Assembly: GCF_026723765.1 (NCBI RefSeq) | Contig: NZ_CP113524.1 | Coordinates: 3,953,001 to 4,017,000 of the forward strand | Source of the DNA: Lacrimispora xylanolytica | GTDB lineage: Bacteria > Bacillota > Clostridia > Lachnospirales > Lachnospiraceae | DNA: 64,000 nt | Direction: 5' to 3' | Shown here: positions 33,551-43,166 of the stretch, one piece after another | Layout of the letters: each line of letters opens with the position of its first letter | How positions within the stretch are numbered: the stretch's first letter is position 1 | Program-made: the position numbers and the translations under genes | Notes under the pieces: model-generated | Databases searched by the model: none | What the model saw: only the letters and a program-made list of their open reading frames with translations | What the model was told of the DNA's origin: nothing

Positions 33551-36018
33551 TTATCCCTTCCTGTAACCGTGAGCATAGGCAGTGTTATATACCAGTTCTT
33601 TCCTTCCGCATTGTCGCTTACATATTTAACGGTAAGGGTATTGCCCGGTGATAAATAGGGGGTCAGCTCCCCGGCTGTATAGTCCAGCTTTCCGGCGGTC
33701 ATGACATCATAATTCCCTGTGTCGTGATTGTAAAAATAAATATCTCCCTTAAACAGGTTGATGTAGGAAACGTTATCATTGTTTGTAAAGTCCGCGGATG
33801 GATTTTCAAACGACAATTTGTCAATCTCAAGGTCATTTCCAAGGAAATACTCCAGGGCTACCGGATCAACCGCATAGGTTGCGTTGGAATCAGAGTAATA
33901 CTGACCGCTGATTACTTTTGGCGGTTTTATCAGTGCAGAATGAGAGACAACTCCAAACTTCCTTGTGTTTACATCCAGAGTGGAGGTAAACATGGACATT
34001 CCAAAGGTCTCATAGTTTCCTTTGGCCAGGAACTGGCTGTCAGTCTGATTGCTGCTGAAGGCTACAATTCTGGCTTCCTGGTTATAGGCGGTGGAATATT
34101 TATCCAGGTAGAAGCTTAAAATATTGGTTCTGGACAGTGCCAGCATATAATCTGGATTGTCAATATCTGCCTTTGGATACTGATAGCTGCCTGTTACTCT
34201 GGCTGATACGTTAAAGGCGTTGTTAATGGGATAATTAATGACTGGAGCACCATCTAATTTAACAGTCTCCCCAGGCTTTAATTCATCTAGCAGAATCATC
34301 TTACCGTACATAAGAACTCCGACCTTCTCTACGGGGAAGGGGTATTCATTGGTCACAGTTCCGTAGACCTTTCCGTCTGACAGCGTAATATCACCAAGAA
34401 GTCCTCTGTGGTCTGTATTGGGAGTCCGTTTTTGCAGAGAGAAGTATTTGGGCGTAAATGCTGCTGCATTCTGAACGGAAACCTTTGTATCTCCATTTCC
34501 GTATCCTACTCTTACTTTATAATCTTCATCTCCAAGAAACTTGGGGACAGGAGACATTTCATAGTTGTTGCTCCTTGTTATGGGCAAAATCATATAAGAA
34601 GGATCCAGGGAAATGGTATAAGCCTTGTTATAAGGAGTCCTCATATTAATATAGGTATATTCATCCACATAATCCTTAGTGGAATCCAAAATAGTGGCAT
34701 AGGTAAAGAAGGTATCCTTAAACCGGGTCTTAATTCCTGTCAAGTATATGACCGCGGTAAAGATAAAGGAGATCACCACCACTGCGGTCCTGTAATATCC
34801 TCTTCTCTCCTTCTTTTTCAAATAGAGATAAAGCCCAGGTCCCACCAGGATAATATATCCCAGGATTAATACGATATAAAGAGCAAGCTTTGGAAGCTTA
34901 TCTACATTGCCTGTATTGAGCATGTTCTGAACGGACCAGAACTGGCCGGAATTTCCGCTGTATAAGTATGAGGATAAGTTGTTTAATCTGGTATCTCCCA
35001 AAATGGTGGTAAAAAGCTTATCCACATAGGAGCGGTGGGTCTCACAAAAGGAGGAAATGTCTGCAAAATCATAGGCAGCCACTCCAACGATGCCTTTTCC
35101 CTTGGATACGGAAGTAAGGACTGAGAACTGGTCATTGGAAAAAACACCTGTGCCTCCTTTTAAGGAAACATCAGCACACACAAGATTTAAAAAGGAGTCT
35201 CCAGGTCCGTTGGTGGAATATTCTACACCCATATCCACAGACCGCTCCGCTGGAGGTGCATATTGCTTCTCCAAAAGGTCCGATTGAAATGCAAAAAGTG
35301 TATCATCTGCTCTGGCTCCAGTGCCAAGAAGAAGGGTGCCGCCTTCCTTTACCCACGCCCAAATTGCTGACACCTGGTCTTTGGAAAGCTGTTTGGTATC
35401 GTAATCGGTGATAACAAGGACATCAAGAACACCCAGTCCGATTACATGATCCGGCATCTTTTCCGTCTTCATGTTAAAGGTCTTGATACGGACAGAGCTG
35501 TAATTGACTCCCACTCCCTCCATATAAGAAAGCTTATCAGCATTATCCGATAAAATGCCTACGAAGAGTTCTGCTGTTTCCGGAGTGACATTGGTTTTTA
35601 ATCGTTTTCGAATCAGCTCATTTCCACTTTGATCTAAAAGCTTCACATAGAGGGTGTCTGCCCTTCCCGCAGGAATATCCAGGGATTGATCAAGGATTTC
35701 CATCCCTTTTAAACTCACCGGATAATCATACTGGTAAATATCAAAATCTGATTCCATGGCTTCCACCCGAAGTGTACCGGTAAATGGGGCGTCCTTGTCA
35801 CTTTTTACGGTTACATTCACGGGTACAAAACGTCCGCTTTTTGCATTTCCATCATATCCATAGGAAACATCCATGGAGATTTCTGATTCAGAAACCGCAT
35901 TAAATTCATTTTCCTGAGAATTGGCATCTGTGGCTACCATGCCGAAAGCAGGCAGCTTCATGCTGCCTGCTATGGTAAGCGCTATGGCAAAAATCAGGGA
36001 TATCTTCTTGAAATTCAT
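33547..36018 (-). CDS. Large extracellular/membrane protein associated with the ABC transporter
   Basis: I do not recognise a named family. The 823-residue protein has a signal peptide (about 1-26), a beta-rich external region starting MDVSYGYDGNAKSGRFVPV, a glutamine-amidotransferase-like segment (VLDVLVITDYDTKQLS then VKEGGTLLLGTGA, about 200-245) as in GldG-type ABC partners, two membrane helices (near residues 375-400 and 408-428), and a long external C-terminal half rich in Tyr and Asn. It sits between the sensor kinase (6 bp gap) and the ABC genes, so it is likely an accessory or sensing subunit of that exporter. Confidence 0.75.
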   Translation of the reverse strand: MNFKKISLIFAIALTIAGSMKLPAFGMVATDANSQENEFNAVSESEISMDVSYGYDGNAKSGRFVPVNVTVKSDKDAPFTGTLRVEAMESDFDIYQYDYPVSLKGMEILDQSLDIPAGRADTLYVKLLDQSGNELIRKRLKTNVTPETAELFVGILSDNADKLSYMEGVGVNYSSVRIKTFNMKTEKMPDHVIGLGVLDVLVITDYDTKQLSKDQVSAIWAWVKEGGTLLLGTGARADDTLFAFQSDLLEKQYAPPAERSVDMGVEYSTNGPGDSFLNLVCADVSLKGGTGVFSNDQFSVLTSVSKGKGIVGVAAYDFADISSFCETHRSYVDKLFTTILGDTRLNNLSSYLYSGNSGQFWSVQNMLNTGNVDKLPKLALYIVLILGYIILVGPGLYLYLKKKERRGYYRTAVVVISFIFTAVIYLTGIKTRFKDTFFTYATILDSTKDYVDEYTYINMRTPYNKAYTISLDPSYMILPITRSNNYEMSPVPKFLGDEDYKVRVGYGNGDTKVSVQNAAAFTPKYFSLQKRTPNTDHRGLLGDITLSDGKVYGTVTNEYPFPVEKVGVLMYGKMILLDELKPGETVKLDGAPVINYPINNAFNVSARVTGSYQYPKADIDNPDYMLALSRTNILSFYLDKYSTAYNQEARIVAFSSNQTDSQFLAKGNYETFGMSMFTSTLDVNTRKFGVVSHSALIKPPKVISGQYYSDSNATYAVDPVALEYFLGNDLEIDKLSFENPSADFTNNDNVSYINLFKGDIYFYNHDTGNYDVMTAGKLDYTAGELTPYLSPGNTLTVKYVSDNAEGKNWYITLPMLTVTGRDK

Positions 36019-36024
36019 CCTGTA

Positions 36025-37161
36025 TCATCCTATCTTTCCAAAGTTCTCTTTGTTCACATCAAAATCAACCTTAAGCTTAACCGAAAATACAGTGCCGGAC
36101 AAATCACTGGTAACGTCTATGGCTCCGCCGTGCATATCCACAATGTTCTTTGCAATGGCAAGACCAAGACCAGTTCCTCCTGTATCTGTGGAGCGGGACT
36201 GCTCCACCCGGTAGAATTTATTAAAGATCAGAGGCAGTTCGTCTGCTGGAATCACATAACCGTAATTGACCACAGAGACTGTCACCTGTTCTTCGTTGCC
36301 ATTCACTTTTACCAGAATCCGTTTCCCATCGGCTCCGTATTTGATGGCGTTGTTGATAAGATTGTCAAACAGGCGCGCCAAAAGATTTCCATCCGCCGCG
36401 ATTACCATAGCGGGGACATTGCTTTGAAGCTCATAGGATAAGTTTTTATCCACAAAGCTGGGATAAAACTCCTCTAAAAGCTGGCTTAAAAGCTTTACCA
36501 CATCCACTCTTGATACGTGCATGGACATCTTTCCGTAATTTAGTTTTGTAAATCCGAATAAATCTTCAATCAGCTTTTCCAGCCGTTTTGTCTTTACGTA
36601 TGCGATTCCTATGTACTTTTTCTGAACCTCAGGATCAAGCTTCGTATCACCGGATAAAAGCTCTAAGTAACCGTTAATGGAGGTAAGAGGAGTCCTTAAA
36701 TCATGAGCGATGTTGGTAATCAGCTCATTCTTCGTCCGCTCTGCCTCTCTTTCCTTATCCATCAGCTCTTTTAAATCGCCCACCATCTTATTTAAGCTGG
36801 CTGCCATAACGGAAAATTCATCATCCCCTTCAATATCTACCGTGATGTTTAAATCTCCTTCGGAAATGCTGTGCATGGCGCTGGATATCTTGGCAATATA
36901 TCGCATGGATTTTTCCTGTAATAAAAGAAAGGTAACCGTAAAAATACCGATTCCGAAAACAACATAAATAAGAATCACTACGGCATCAAAGGTGGTAAGA
37001 AGCTCCACAAATGCATTGTCCCTGTCTGTATTACGCATATACGAAGCGATGAGGGAAATATTGGTTACAAGAAAAAGTTCTATCAGGACCGTGACCACAG
37101 CACTGTAAAAAATGTTGGCTACGACCCTGGCATGAAAACGGCGATTGATATCACTTTTCAA
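36025..37161 (-). CDS. Sensor histidine kinase (VanS-like)
   Basis: This is a 378-residue membrane kinase: two helices (about 14-40 and 58-82) with a short external loop of about 17 residues, HAMP (about 83-135), HisKA with phosphoacceptor His153 in NIAHDLRTPLT, and HATPase with NLINNAIKYG, TDTGGTGLGL and a terminal strand. The very short external loop suggests intramembrane sensing, as in kinases that respond to envelope damage with an ABC partner. It overlaps the regulator gene by 11 bp. Confidence 0.92.
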   Translation of the reverse strand: MKSDINRRFHARVVANIFYSAVVTVLIELFLVTNISLIASYMRNTDRDNAFVELLTTFDAVVILIYVVFGIGIFTVTFLLLQEKSMRYIAKISSAMHSISEGDLNITVDIEGDDEFSVMAASLNKMVGDLKELMDKEREAERTKNELITNIAHDLRTPLTSINGYLELLSGDTKLDPEVQKKYIGIAYVKTKRLEKLIEDLFGFTKLNYGKMSMHVSRVDVVKLLSQLLEEFYPSFVDKNLSYELQSNVPAMVIAADGNLLARLFDNLINNAIKYGADGKRILVKVNGNEEQVTVSVVNYGYVIPADELPLIFNKFYRVEQSRSTDTGGTGLGLAIAKNIVDMHGGAIDVTSDLSGTVFSVKLKVDFDVNKENFGKIG

Positions 37162-37858
37162 TTTTGTAACCTACCCCCCAAACAGTGGTGATGATCTTAT
37201 TCTGTCTGGTGTCTTCCTTCATCTTGCCGCGCAGACGTCTGATATGTACCATTACGGTGTTATTGGCTTCATAAACCTTTTCGTTCCAAACCTTTTCAAA
37301 GATCTCATCGGTGCTGAACACCCTGCCTGGATTGGAAGCCAGCAAATATAGAATGTCAAATTCTATGGGAGTCAGTTTAATTTCTTCTCCGTAAACGGTT
37401 ACCTTGTGATTATCCTTATTAATGGTCAGCCCCCGAATAGCAATTTCGTTCTTGGCTGCTTCATTGACTGAGCTGTTGGGGTTTAACTGGGTATAGCGGC
37501 GAAGCTGTGATTTTACACGCGCCGTAAGCTCCAGAGGGTTAAACGGCTTTGTTACGTAATCATCTGCCCCGGTACCAAGGCCAAGTATCTTATCTAAATC
37601 AGTGGATTTTGCACTTAGCATGATAATGGGGATATTATTTGTCTCTCGTATCTTCCTGCACATGGAAAGTCCATCCATTCCAGGCATCATGATGTCTAAA
37701 AGAACCAGATGAATCTGATGCTTTTCCAGTATCTCAAGGCCCTCCTCTGCGTGGTTTGCCTTATATACTTTATATCCATCGCTAACCAGATAGATTTCAA
37801 CCAGATCTGCAATCTCCTTCTCATCATCCACAACCAGTATGCTTATTGTCTCGGACAT
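37151..37858 (-). CDS. OmpR/PhoB family response regulator (VanR-like)
   Basis: This is a 235-residue regulator with a receiver domain (acidic DD at 11-12, phosphoacceptor Asp55 in LLDIMMPGMDG, Lys in VTKPFNP) and a C-terminal winged helix (about 130-232, ending TVWGVGYKIEK). It is the first gene of the unit RR-HK-823aa-ATPase-permease-nfo. A TGGTAGAAT extended -10 (minus strand, 37923-37931) lies about 65 bp upstream. The pair most resembles VanRS by sequence style, but no vancomycin-resistance enzymes are nearby. Confidence 0.93.
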   Translation of the reverse strand: MSETISILVVDDEKEIADLVEIYLVSDGYKVYKANHAEEGLEILEKHQIHLVLLDIMMPGMDGLSMCRKIRETNNIPIIMLSAKSTDLDKILGLGTGADDYVTKPFNPLELTARVKSQLRRYTQLNPNSSVNEAAKNEIAIRGLTINKDNHKVTVYGEEIKLTPIEFDILYLLASNPGRVFSTDEIFEKVWNEKVYEANNTVMVHIRRLRGKMKEDTRQNKIITTVWGVGYKIEK

Positions 37859-38006
37859 GAAAAAATACCTCCCTTGTCGTTATGTAAGCGGCTCTTCTTT
37901 TTACACAGAAAAGCCTGCATCCATTCTACCACAAGAAAGGTATCTTTGCCTTACTATTTTCTTACAAAAAACCTATAAAACGGTAATTCACACCTGAATT
38001 TTCCAG

Positions 38007-40148
38007 TTAGCTCTGGCTCTCATTGGGGATAAATACCCGGCTTGCCTGAGGGTTTAATTTCTTAAGTTCTTCCCTGACCGCTAGCTTTGCTTCCTCACAG
38101 AACTCCTCCTGGCTGTTTCTCTGGACCCGGCCTCTCCGGTCCGGTTTTTCATAAGTTCCATCAGGTAAAAGGATATGGGATTTTACATTATCCTCTAATT
38201 GTATCAAAAGGATCTTGATAATCCGTTCTTTTAAATCCTCATCTTCTACCGGAAACATGATTTCCACCCGTTTATCTAAGTTTCTTGGCATCCAGTCAGC
38301 ACTTCCCAGGTAAAGCTCCGGGCTTCCATCATTTTCAAAATAAAAGACTCTGGTATGCTCCAGGAAATTTCCAATAATGGAGCGGACGGTAATATTTTCA
38401 CTTAATCCAGGGACGCCTGCCCTTAAACTGCAGATGCCTCTTACAATGAGCTGAACTTTCACTCCTGCACAGGAAGCCTCATAAAGAGCCGCGATAATAT
38501 CCTTATCACAAAGGGAATTCATCTTTGCGATGATATGAGCCTGTTTTCCTGTTTTTGCATTCTTTGTTTCCCGCCTTATCATCTTTAAAAACCTGGCTCT
38601 CAGCCAGATGGGGGCAACCACCAGTTTGTTCCACTGCAAAGGCTCAGAATATCCGGATAGCATATTAAAGACTGCCGTGGCATCCTCTCCGATCTGGGGA
38701 TTGCAGGTCATTAACCCAAAATCCGTATAAAGCTTTGCTGTGGAATCATTATAGTTTCCTGTTCCCAGATGAACGTATCGTCTGATGCCATCTTCTTCTC
38801 TTCGGACCACCAGGGTAATCTTTGAATGAGTCTTTAAGCCTACCAGCCCATAAATTACGTGACAGCCTGCTTTTTCAAGTCTCTTTGCCCAGTTAATATT
38901 ATTTTCCTCATCGAAACGGGCTTTTAATTCCACCAGTACAGAAACCTGCTTCCGGTTATCTGCGGCCTCTTCCAAGGCAGCTACAATGGGAGAGTTGCCG
39001 CTGACCCGGTAAAGCGTCTGCTTGATAGCCAATACTTCAGGATCTTTTGCCGCTGCCTTTACAAAATTTACAACAGGGTCAAAGGTCTCATATGGATGAT
39101 GAAGTAAAATATCTCCCTTTCTGATATTGGTAAAGATATCATCCTCATTCATTAACTCCGGCACCTGCTGAGGGACATAGGGAACGGCCTTTAAGTGCTC
39201 GAATCCTTTCACTCCATACAGCTTCATTAGAAAGGTAAGGTCCAAAGGGCCACTGATTAAAAAGATATCACTGGAGCTGATATTAAGCTCCCTTTTTAAT
39301 ATTTTCAGGAGACCTTTATCAATCTTTTCTTCTACTTCAAGGCGTATGGCCTCGCCCCACTGTCTTTTTTTCAACTGCTTTTGAATCTCTTCCAAAAGGT
39401 CCACAGCTTCTTCTTCATCAATGGACAGATCCGCATTTCTCATGACCCGGAAAGGGCTGGCTGTGACTACGTTGTAATTTAAGAACAGGCTTCCCATATT
39501 CCGCTCGATAATTTGTTCCAGCAGGATTACCTTTTGCTCTTCCCCTTCTTTTTTAGGGAACTTAACAATCCTTGGAAGCACGCTTGGGACCTGGACCATG
39601 GCAAATTCCAGCTCCTCTTCCCCGCTCTTTTTCTTAAGAAGTGCTGCAATGTTTAAGGACTTATTCCGAATCAGTGGAAATGGTCTGGAGGAATCCACTG
39701 CCATTGGGGTGAGAACCGGATAAACATCACGTTCAAAATAGTTATCTGCAAAATTTCCTTCTTCTTCATTTAGATCTTCATGATTTAAAATTACATGAAT
39801 TCCATGTTGCTTTAAAGCTGGAAGTAAGGAGCGGTTATAGGTGGAATACTGGAGAGCAACCAGCTCATGAGTCTTCTCACTGATTTTTTCCAGCTGCTCC
39901 CCTGGTTTTAAGCCAGAGATATCAGGCTTTGTATATTTGGCATGGACCATGTCTTTTAACGATGCCACACGGACCATATAGAACTCATCTAAATTGGAGG
40001 CTGTGATGCCTAAAAATTTGACTCTTTCAAGTAAAGGAAGGCTTTTATCTCTCGCCTCGCCAAGAACCCGGTAATTAAACTCGATCCAGCTCAGTTCTCG
40101 GTTAACATAATTATCCGGATTGTTAAATATCTCATTGATGTCTGCCAT
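38007..40148 (-). CDS. ppk1: Polyphosphate kinase 1
   Basis: This enzyme makes inorganic polyphosphate from ATP. The 713 residues show the N-terminal NRELSWIEFNYRVL and ASNLDEFYMVR, the phospholipase-D-like catalytic parts with the autophosphorylated His in GLKTHSKI, VHLGTGNYND, and the second His in GNFLEHTRVF. It is downstream of the exopolyphosphatase gene and overlaps it by one base, so synthesis and breakdown are expressed together. Confidence 0.96.
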   Translation of the reverse strand: MADINEIFNNPDNYVNRELSWIEFNYRVLGEARDKSLPLLERVKFLGITASNLDEFYMVRVASLKDMVHAKYTKPDISGLKPGEQLEKISEKTHELVALQYSTYNRSLLPALKQHGIHVILNHEDLNEEEGNFADNYFERDVYPVLTPMAVDSSRPFPLIRNKSLNIAALLKKKSGEEELEFAMVQVPSVLPRIVKFPKKEGEEQKVILLEQIIERNMGSLFLNYNVVTASPFRVMRNADLSIDEEEAVDLLEEIQKQLKKRQWGEAIRLEVEEKIDKGLLKILKRELNISSSDIFLISGPLDLTFLMKLYGVKGFEHLKAVPYVPQQVPELMNEDDIFTNIRKGDILLHHPYETFDPVVNFVKAAAKDPEVLAIKQTLYRVSGNSPIVAALEEAADNRKQVSVLVELKARFDEENNINWAKRLEKAGCHVIYGLVGLKTHSKITLVVRREEDGIRRYVHLGTGNYNDSTAKLYTDFGLMTCNPQIGEDATAVFNMLSGYSEPLQWNKLVVAPIWLRARFLKMIRRETKNAKTGKQAHIIAKMNSLCDKDIIAALYEASCAGVKVQLIVRGICSLRAGVPGLSENITVRSIIGNFLEHTRVFYFENDGSPELYLGSADWMPRNLDKRVEIMFPVEDEDLKERIIKILLIQLEDNVKSHILLPDGTYEKPDRRGRVQRNSQEEFCEEAKLAVREELKKLNPQASRVFIPNESQS

Positions 40149-41716
40149 CAGGTCAACCTCCTCTTCTGCTTTAAGACTGGCCTTATTCCAAAAATCTCTT
40201 CAAAAAATTCCGCCTTTTGGCTAAAGGAAACAGATTCCAGAGTTATATCTCCCTCATAGGAAGTGGTCACCAAAAGCTGCCCGTTTTTCACATTCATACG
40301 GCTGTCTGACAGCTTTTGTTTATGGCTTCGATCCATGGAATTGGCAAGTCTTAAAATGGCGGTCAGCTTTGCCATAAGAATGGTAATATCCTCTTTGGAT
40401 AGTTCCCCTTTTGTATTGCGAAACAGCTCTTCATTTAGATGCATACGGCTGTAATCAAACTCCACTCCATTATACCGGACCACATTGGCTATGATTTCCC
40501 GTTCCATATGGGACAATCCTATAATCTCTGTGGACATAATAATATTATAAGCAGATTCGCTGGGTTTTTTCATGGAGATAAATTTTCCGCAGGCGTGCAA
40601 AATGGCGGCAATCTGTAAAAGAAGCCGTTCTCTTTTTCCCATGCCGTGATATTTTTTCATGCTGTCGAAAAGATCGACCACATATTTTTCCATAATAGCG
40701 GTATGCGGACCATGGCATTTGTATCTTTTTGCCATATTTCTGGAGGCGGCCAGGATGTCCTCGGAAAAATCGTGATGAAATTTCACAGCCTTCGTTTCCT
40801 CGGCATATTCTGCTGCTATGCTGTCACAAAGACGAATTCCCGGAATCCAGAACATGTCTGCTCCCGTGATTTCTAGCACGCGTTTAAAGATAATGGCCGC
40901 TGGAACTAAAAGGGCGGCATATTCTGCATTGACTCCAAACCGTTCCTGAATTCCTTCCACTGACATCTTTAACAGCTTTTCGTAAAATTCTCCATACTCC
41001 TCTGCGGTAATCCGTTCCACCGCCTTGCCGCCATTGCTGCCTCTGGAGAGATAGAGGATGCTCTCCCCAATCCCAATGAGACTTTTTATCTGGCGGTCCT
41101 TTAAATATACCTTTCGAAAGGTGTAAAGCTCATTATCCACCATCTCTTCAATGAGAGTGTTCTGCATTTTGGCACTGACCTGCACGTCAGCCATCATTTC
41201 CCGAATCCGCAGTACCCCAAGCATCAGATTCTGGGTGGACACAAGGGCATCCTTATCAAAGAGAGATACCTGCATGCTGCCAAAGCCCACGTCAACGATG
41301 GCGGTCCCTTTTTCTATGATTTTGCTGAACTCCGCATCTTTTGATGCAATGGCTTTATAACTGATGAAACGCTGCTCGGAATTGCTTATGATCTGTACCT
41401 CAATTCCAGTCCTGACACGGACCTGGTCCAGTACGATCTGGCTGTTTTTAGCCTCCCGTAAGGCACTTGTGGCATAAGCACGGTACCCAATTACCTTATA
41501 CGACTGCATGATTCCGGCAAAGTCCTTGATTACGCTGCACATCTCTTCCACCAGCTCATAGCTGATTTTCCCATTGTTGTAGGTATCCCTGCCAAGGGCG
41601 ATAACATGGCGAACATGATCGATCTTATTGATTCCATTTTTGACAGATATCTCATAGATGCCCAGCTCCAGTTCAAACGATCCCACATCGATGGCAGCAA
41701 ATATCTTGATTGCCAT
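40148..41716 (-). CDS. ppx: Exopolyphosphatase / GppA family phosphatase
   Basis: This is a 522-residue polyphosphatase or pppGpp phosphatase: N-terminal actin-like fold (FAAIDVGSFELELGIYE, then ATSALREAKN, then AIVDVGFGSMQVSLF) and a C-terminal HD-type region with HACGKF. The usual Gly-Gly-Ser loop is here GFGSMQ, a small departure from the family. AAGGAGG precedes the ATG. Just before it is a hairpin (41732-41748). Confidence 0.9.
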   Translation of the reverse strand: MAIKIFAAIDVGSFELELGIYEISVKNGINKIDHVRHVIALGRDTYNNGKISYELVEEMCSVIKDFAGIMQSYKVIGYRAYATSALREAKNSQIVLDQVRVRTGIEVQIISNSEQRFISYKAIASKDAEFSKIIEKGTAIVDVGFGSMQVSLFDKDALVSTQNLMLGVLRIREMMADVQVSAKMQNTLIEEMVDNELYTFRKVYLKDRQIKSLIGIGESILYLSRGSNGGKAVERITAEEYGEFYEKLLKMSVEGIQERFGVNAEYAALLVPAAIIFKRVLEITGADMFWIPGIRLCDSIAAEYAEETKAVKFHHDFSEDILAASRNMAKRYKCHGPHTAIMEKYVVDLFDSMKKYHGMGKRERLLLQIAAILHACGKFISMKKPSESAYNIIMSTEIIGLSHMEREIIANVVRYNGVEFDYSRMHLNEELFRNTKGELSKEDITILMAKLTAILRLANSMDRSHKQKLSDSRMNVKNGQLLVTTSYEGDITLESVSFSQKAEFFEEIFGIRPVLKQKRRLT

Positions 41717-41803
41717 ACTTGTCCTCCTTACCGCCCATGTAGCGGGCGTTTACACCTATTTTACTCTATCCCAATGATTTTTGTGTTAAATCCAGGTAAA
41801 ATC

Positions 41804-43105
41804 TTACAAATTTCTTCCACTTTCTTCTCTTTTCCCCAATATATGAGTGATGAACTGACTTGCCATCCTTCCGGATAGTCCTCCATGCTGAAGCTCCCAT
41901 ATATTTGCCTTGGCGTAAAGCTCTTCCGGCTGTAAATCCAACTCATAACGATCTGCCAGCTCCTTTACGATATTTAGAAATTCTGCTTTGTCCGGAGAGC
42001 CATAATAGATGGTAACGCCAAAGCGGGCAACCAAAGAAAGCTTTTCCTGGACGGTGTCATTGTTATGTAATTCATCATCCAGTTGTCTTTTATCGCTGAA
42101 CTTCTCCCGAATCAGATGGCGGCGGTTGGAGGTGGCATAAATCAGCACATTGCCAGGCCTGATTCCAAGTCCTCCTTCGATGATTGCTTTTAGATACTTA
42201 TATTCCAGCTCCGTATCCTCAAAGGATAAATCGTCCATATAGATGATAAACTTGTAATTCCGGTCCTTTAACTGCTCCTGAAGCTTTGAAAGCATCTGAA
42301 ACTGATGTTTGTAGACTTCTATAATTCGAAGGCCTCTGTCATAATATTCATTTAAAATGGCTTTGATGCTTGAGGACTTACCTGTGCCGCTGTCTCCAAA
42401 TAAAAGGACATTATTTGCCGCCTTTCCATCTAAAAAAGCTTCTGTATTTTCCACAAGCTTCTGCTTCTGGCGCTCATATCCAATGATGTGAGAGAGGCGT
42501 ATCGGTTCTATATTGGTAATGGGAAGGATTCTAAGCTCTCCTCCCTCATCTTCGATTCGAAATGCCTTATTTAAGGCAAACGTTCCAACTCCGAACCCAC
42601 GGTAGAATTCAGTAACAGCATTCTTAAATTCCTGCACATCTAAAGTGCTTGAAAGTACAGCAGCCAATGACAGAATCTGATCCCTGATCTCACCGTCATA
42701 AACTCCATTTTCTTCATCCGGAGCCTCATAGCTTTTTAAGGCTGTCCAGATACTTAAGCCAGAGCTTCCATCCAAAAGGCTTAAATCATACTGAAACAAT
42801 TCCCGGAAGATGGAAAAATCATGAGCTGCCAATTCATTTAATGTGCCTTTGACTGGACCGGTAATCTCACATGCAGTGCTGTATGGGTTTTCATGACTTA
42901 CCAGGCATAATGTTAAAAAGCAATGCCAAAGATTCCCATGAAACCCATAAACAGAAGCTATCTGGGTCAGCCGTCCGGCGCAGGCATAGGAATCCGGCAT
43001 TGCTTTTTGAAACTCCTCTCCTGATTTGGAAATGAGTGCTGCAATCTGGTCAAAAAGTTCTCTAAATTCGAAATTGCGGTAAAGGATCAGTTCCTGGGAT
43101 TTCAT
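41804..43105 (-). CDS. DUF815 family AAA ATPase
   Basis: This is a 433-residue ATP-binding protein of the DUF815 family, found widely in Clostridia with no settled function. The second half carries Walker A LLFGDSGTGKSSS, Walker B FIIYMDDLSF and sensor-like YATSNRRHL, as in MoxR/clamp-loader type AAA proteins; the first half is helical. The start is the ATG six bases after AGGAGG; an ATG five codons upstream overlaps that site. It follows pheA after a terminator-like hairpin. Confidence 0.85.
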   Translation of the reverse strand: MKSQELILYRNFEFRELFDQIAALISKSGEEFQKAMPDSYACAGRLTQIASVYGFHGNLWHCFLTLCLVSHENPYSTACEITGPVKGTLNELAAHDFSIFRELFQYDLSLLDGSSGLSIWTALKSYEAPDEENGVYDGEIRDQILSLAAVLSSTLDVQEFKNAVTEFYRGFGVGTFALNKAFRIEDEGGELRILPITNIEPIRLSHIIGYERQKQKLVENTEAFLDGKAANNVLLFGDSGTGKSSSIKAILNEYYDRGLRIIEVYKHQFQMLSKLQEQLKDRNYKFIIYMDDLSFEDTELEYKYLKAIIEGGLGIRPGNVLIYATSNRRHLIREKFSDKRQLDDELHNNDTVQEKLSLVARFGVTIYYGSPDKAEFLNIVKELADRYELDLQPEELYAKANIWELQHGGLSGRMASQFITHILGKREESGRNL

Positions 43106-43122
43106 AAATCTCCTCCTCATGT

Positions 43123-43157
43123 AAAGTTTAAGTCCGGTCTGAATCAGACCGAACTTT
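43123..43157 (-). terminator. Probable terminator after pheA
   Basis: AAAGTT/AACTTT and CGGTCTG/CAGACCG arms (43135-43141 with 43145-43151) form a tight hairpin 10-40 bp after the pheA stop. The trailing minus-strand sequence is only moderately T-rich, so read-through is possible. Confidence 0.5.
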
Positions 43158-43166
43158 ATAATGTAC

